Below are positions 14,613 through 14,967 of a stretch of DNA of 14,967 bases, piece by piece. A model generated the notes under the pieces. It worked only from the letters and a program-made list of their open reading frames with translations, was not told the origin of the DNA and made no database searches. Origin of the DNA: Bacillota bacterium (GTDB lineage: Bacteria > Bacillota > Clostridia > Lachnospirales > Cellulosilyticaceae); contig JAEWMQ010000068.1 of NCBI GenBank assembly GCA_023393125.1, positions 1-14,967 on the forward strand, written 5' to 3'. The stretch's first letter is position 1; each line of letters opens with the position of its first letter. The position numbers and the translations under genes were made by a program.

Positions 14613-14714
14613 TACCTTCCCTCCTCTCATAAACAGTCTATCATATTTAAAATAATTTGAAAACACTATCTCTTATGTGAATATGATATAAATAGAAATT
14701 TGAATAATACTGCA
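14613..14714 (-). other. Pullulanase leader region
   Basis: This AT-rich stretch holds the GAGGAGGG ribosome binding site (around 14618-14625) and the cre-like site. A TATGAT that could be a -10 (14640-14645 region) has no acceptable -35 upstream of it. No confident promoter can be named here; transcription may begin further right, within or beyond the large inverted repeat. Confidence 0.35.
14657..14671. promoter_or_regulatory. cre-like (CcpA) candidate site in the pullulanase leader
   Basis: TTGAAAACACTATCT on the plus strand fits the loose Gram-positive cre pattern WTGNAANCGNWNNCW at 14 of 15 positions; the one miss is the central G. It lies about 45-60 nt before the pullulanase ATG, where carbon catabolite repression would be expected for a starch-degrading gene. 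The central CG is usually the best-kept part of a cre, so the call is weak. Confidence 0.3.
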
Positions 14715-14940
14715 TAAAGTTAAGCTATCGCCATGTAGTCCGGCTAGTGTACTTGCTTCCAGCTGCTATCTCACTCCGCTAAGAAACTCTAAATTCGTAA
14801 TCCTTATGAACGGGCGAAAACTCGCAGGCTCAAACACTCGCCCTAAAACCCATAAGGATTACTTCATTAAGAGTTTCTAAGCTCTGCTCCAAGGCATCTT
14901 CCAGCAAGTCCACTAGTCTCCCTACATAGCTACTGCTTTA
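14715..14940. repeat. Large imperfect inverted repeat (about 226 bp), MITE-like or structured-RNA candidate
   Basis: The two halves are near-complementary over about 100 nt each. Paired blocks from outside in are: TAAAG (14715-14719/14936-14940), AGCTAT (14723-14728/14926-14931), CTAGTG (14744-14749/14911-14916), ACTTGCT (14751-14757/14903-14909), AGAAACTCT (14782-14790/14870-14878), GTAATCCTTATG (14797-14808/14851-14862) and GGGCGA (14812-14817/14838-14843), with a 20-nt loop. It contains no credible gene and looks richer in G and C than its surroundings. I do not recognise the family. The shape fits a non-autonomous mobile repeat or a long hairpin RNA; it is far longer than an ordinary terminator. 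Confidence 0.7.
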
Positions 14941-14967
14941 CAAGAATAAGCTACAAAGAAGCTTTAT

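Noticed and set aside
14613..14666. Upstream GTG start that would add 18 residues to the pullulanase
   Set aside because: There is no ribosome binding site before the GTG. The GGAGGG site and the signal peptide both point to the ATG at 14612.
14806..14880. Plus-strand 24-codon open frame inside the large hairpin
   Set aside because: It has no Shine-Dalgarno sequence and its content is dictated by the palindrome, so it is not supported as a gene.
14715..14940. Integron attC site or intrinsic terminator as an explanation of the large hairpin
   Set aside because: It is longer than usual attC sites, lacks clear GTTRRRY/RYYYAAC core pairs and has no integrase nearby. The stem is too long and has no adjoining T-run as expected of a terminator.
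1..14967. CRISPR arrays, tRNA or rRNA genes, prophage or conjugative modules
   Set aside because: Scanning by eye found no regularly spaced repeats, no cloverleaf or rRNA-like blocks and no phage or transfer genes beyond the single IS end.

Overview
The window is AT-rich chromosomal DNA of a low-GC Firmicute, most probably a Clostridia (Lachnospiraceae/Cellulosilyticum-like). This is inferred from strong AGGAGG-type ribosome binding sites, sigma-A type promoters, the protein families present and a surface pullulanase with a Gram-positive style membrane anchor. Every substantial gene is on the minus strand except one small membrane-protein gene, so the region reads from right to left.

Right to left: (a) 14715-14940 holds a roughly 226-bp imperfect inverted repeat of unknown identity. 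(b) 11517-14612 encodes a secreted, membrane-anchored type I pullulanase with two CBM41 starch-binding modules, with a cre-like site in its leader. (c) 11174-11434 (+) encodes an unrecognised 86-residue membrane protein. It converges on the pullulanase gene, and the two share a bidirectional terminator (11459-11496). (d) 5095-10863 is a five-gene export operon running from a good promoter (10924-10951) to a strong terminator (5038-5084). It encodes a membrane fusion protein, a LolD/MacB-type ATPase, two tandem MacB/FtsX-type permeases and a short TolC-family protein.

(e) 152-4831 is a polyamine-type ABC uptake operon. A near-consensus promoter (4911-4939) precedes an XRE-cupin regulator, PotA ATPase, PotB and PotC permeases and a PotD lipoprotein, tightly packed with overlapping starts and stops. 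A small DUF4190-like membrane protein follows. (f) 1-127 is the left end of an IS3-family (IS150-like) insertion sequence, inserted 24 bp beyond the last gene of the pot operon. Only the first 23 codons of its transposase orfA lie in the window.

Functionally the window combines polyamine uptake under a local PuuR-like regulator, a tripartite-style exporter, and extracellular starch/pullulan debranching. The least expected elements are the TolC-like protein, which appears too short to form an outer-membrane barrel; the IS-end hairpin, which combines a terminator-like structure with sequestration of the transposase ribosome binding site; and the long unexplained hairpin at the right edge. No rRNA, tRNA, CRISPR array or complete transposon was seen.
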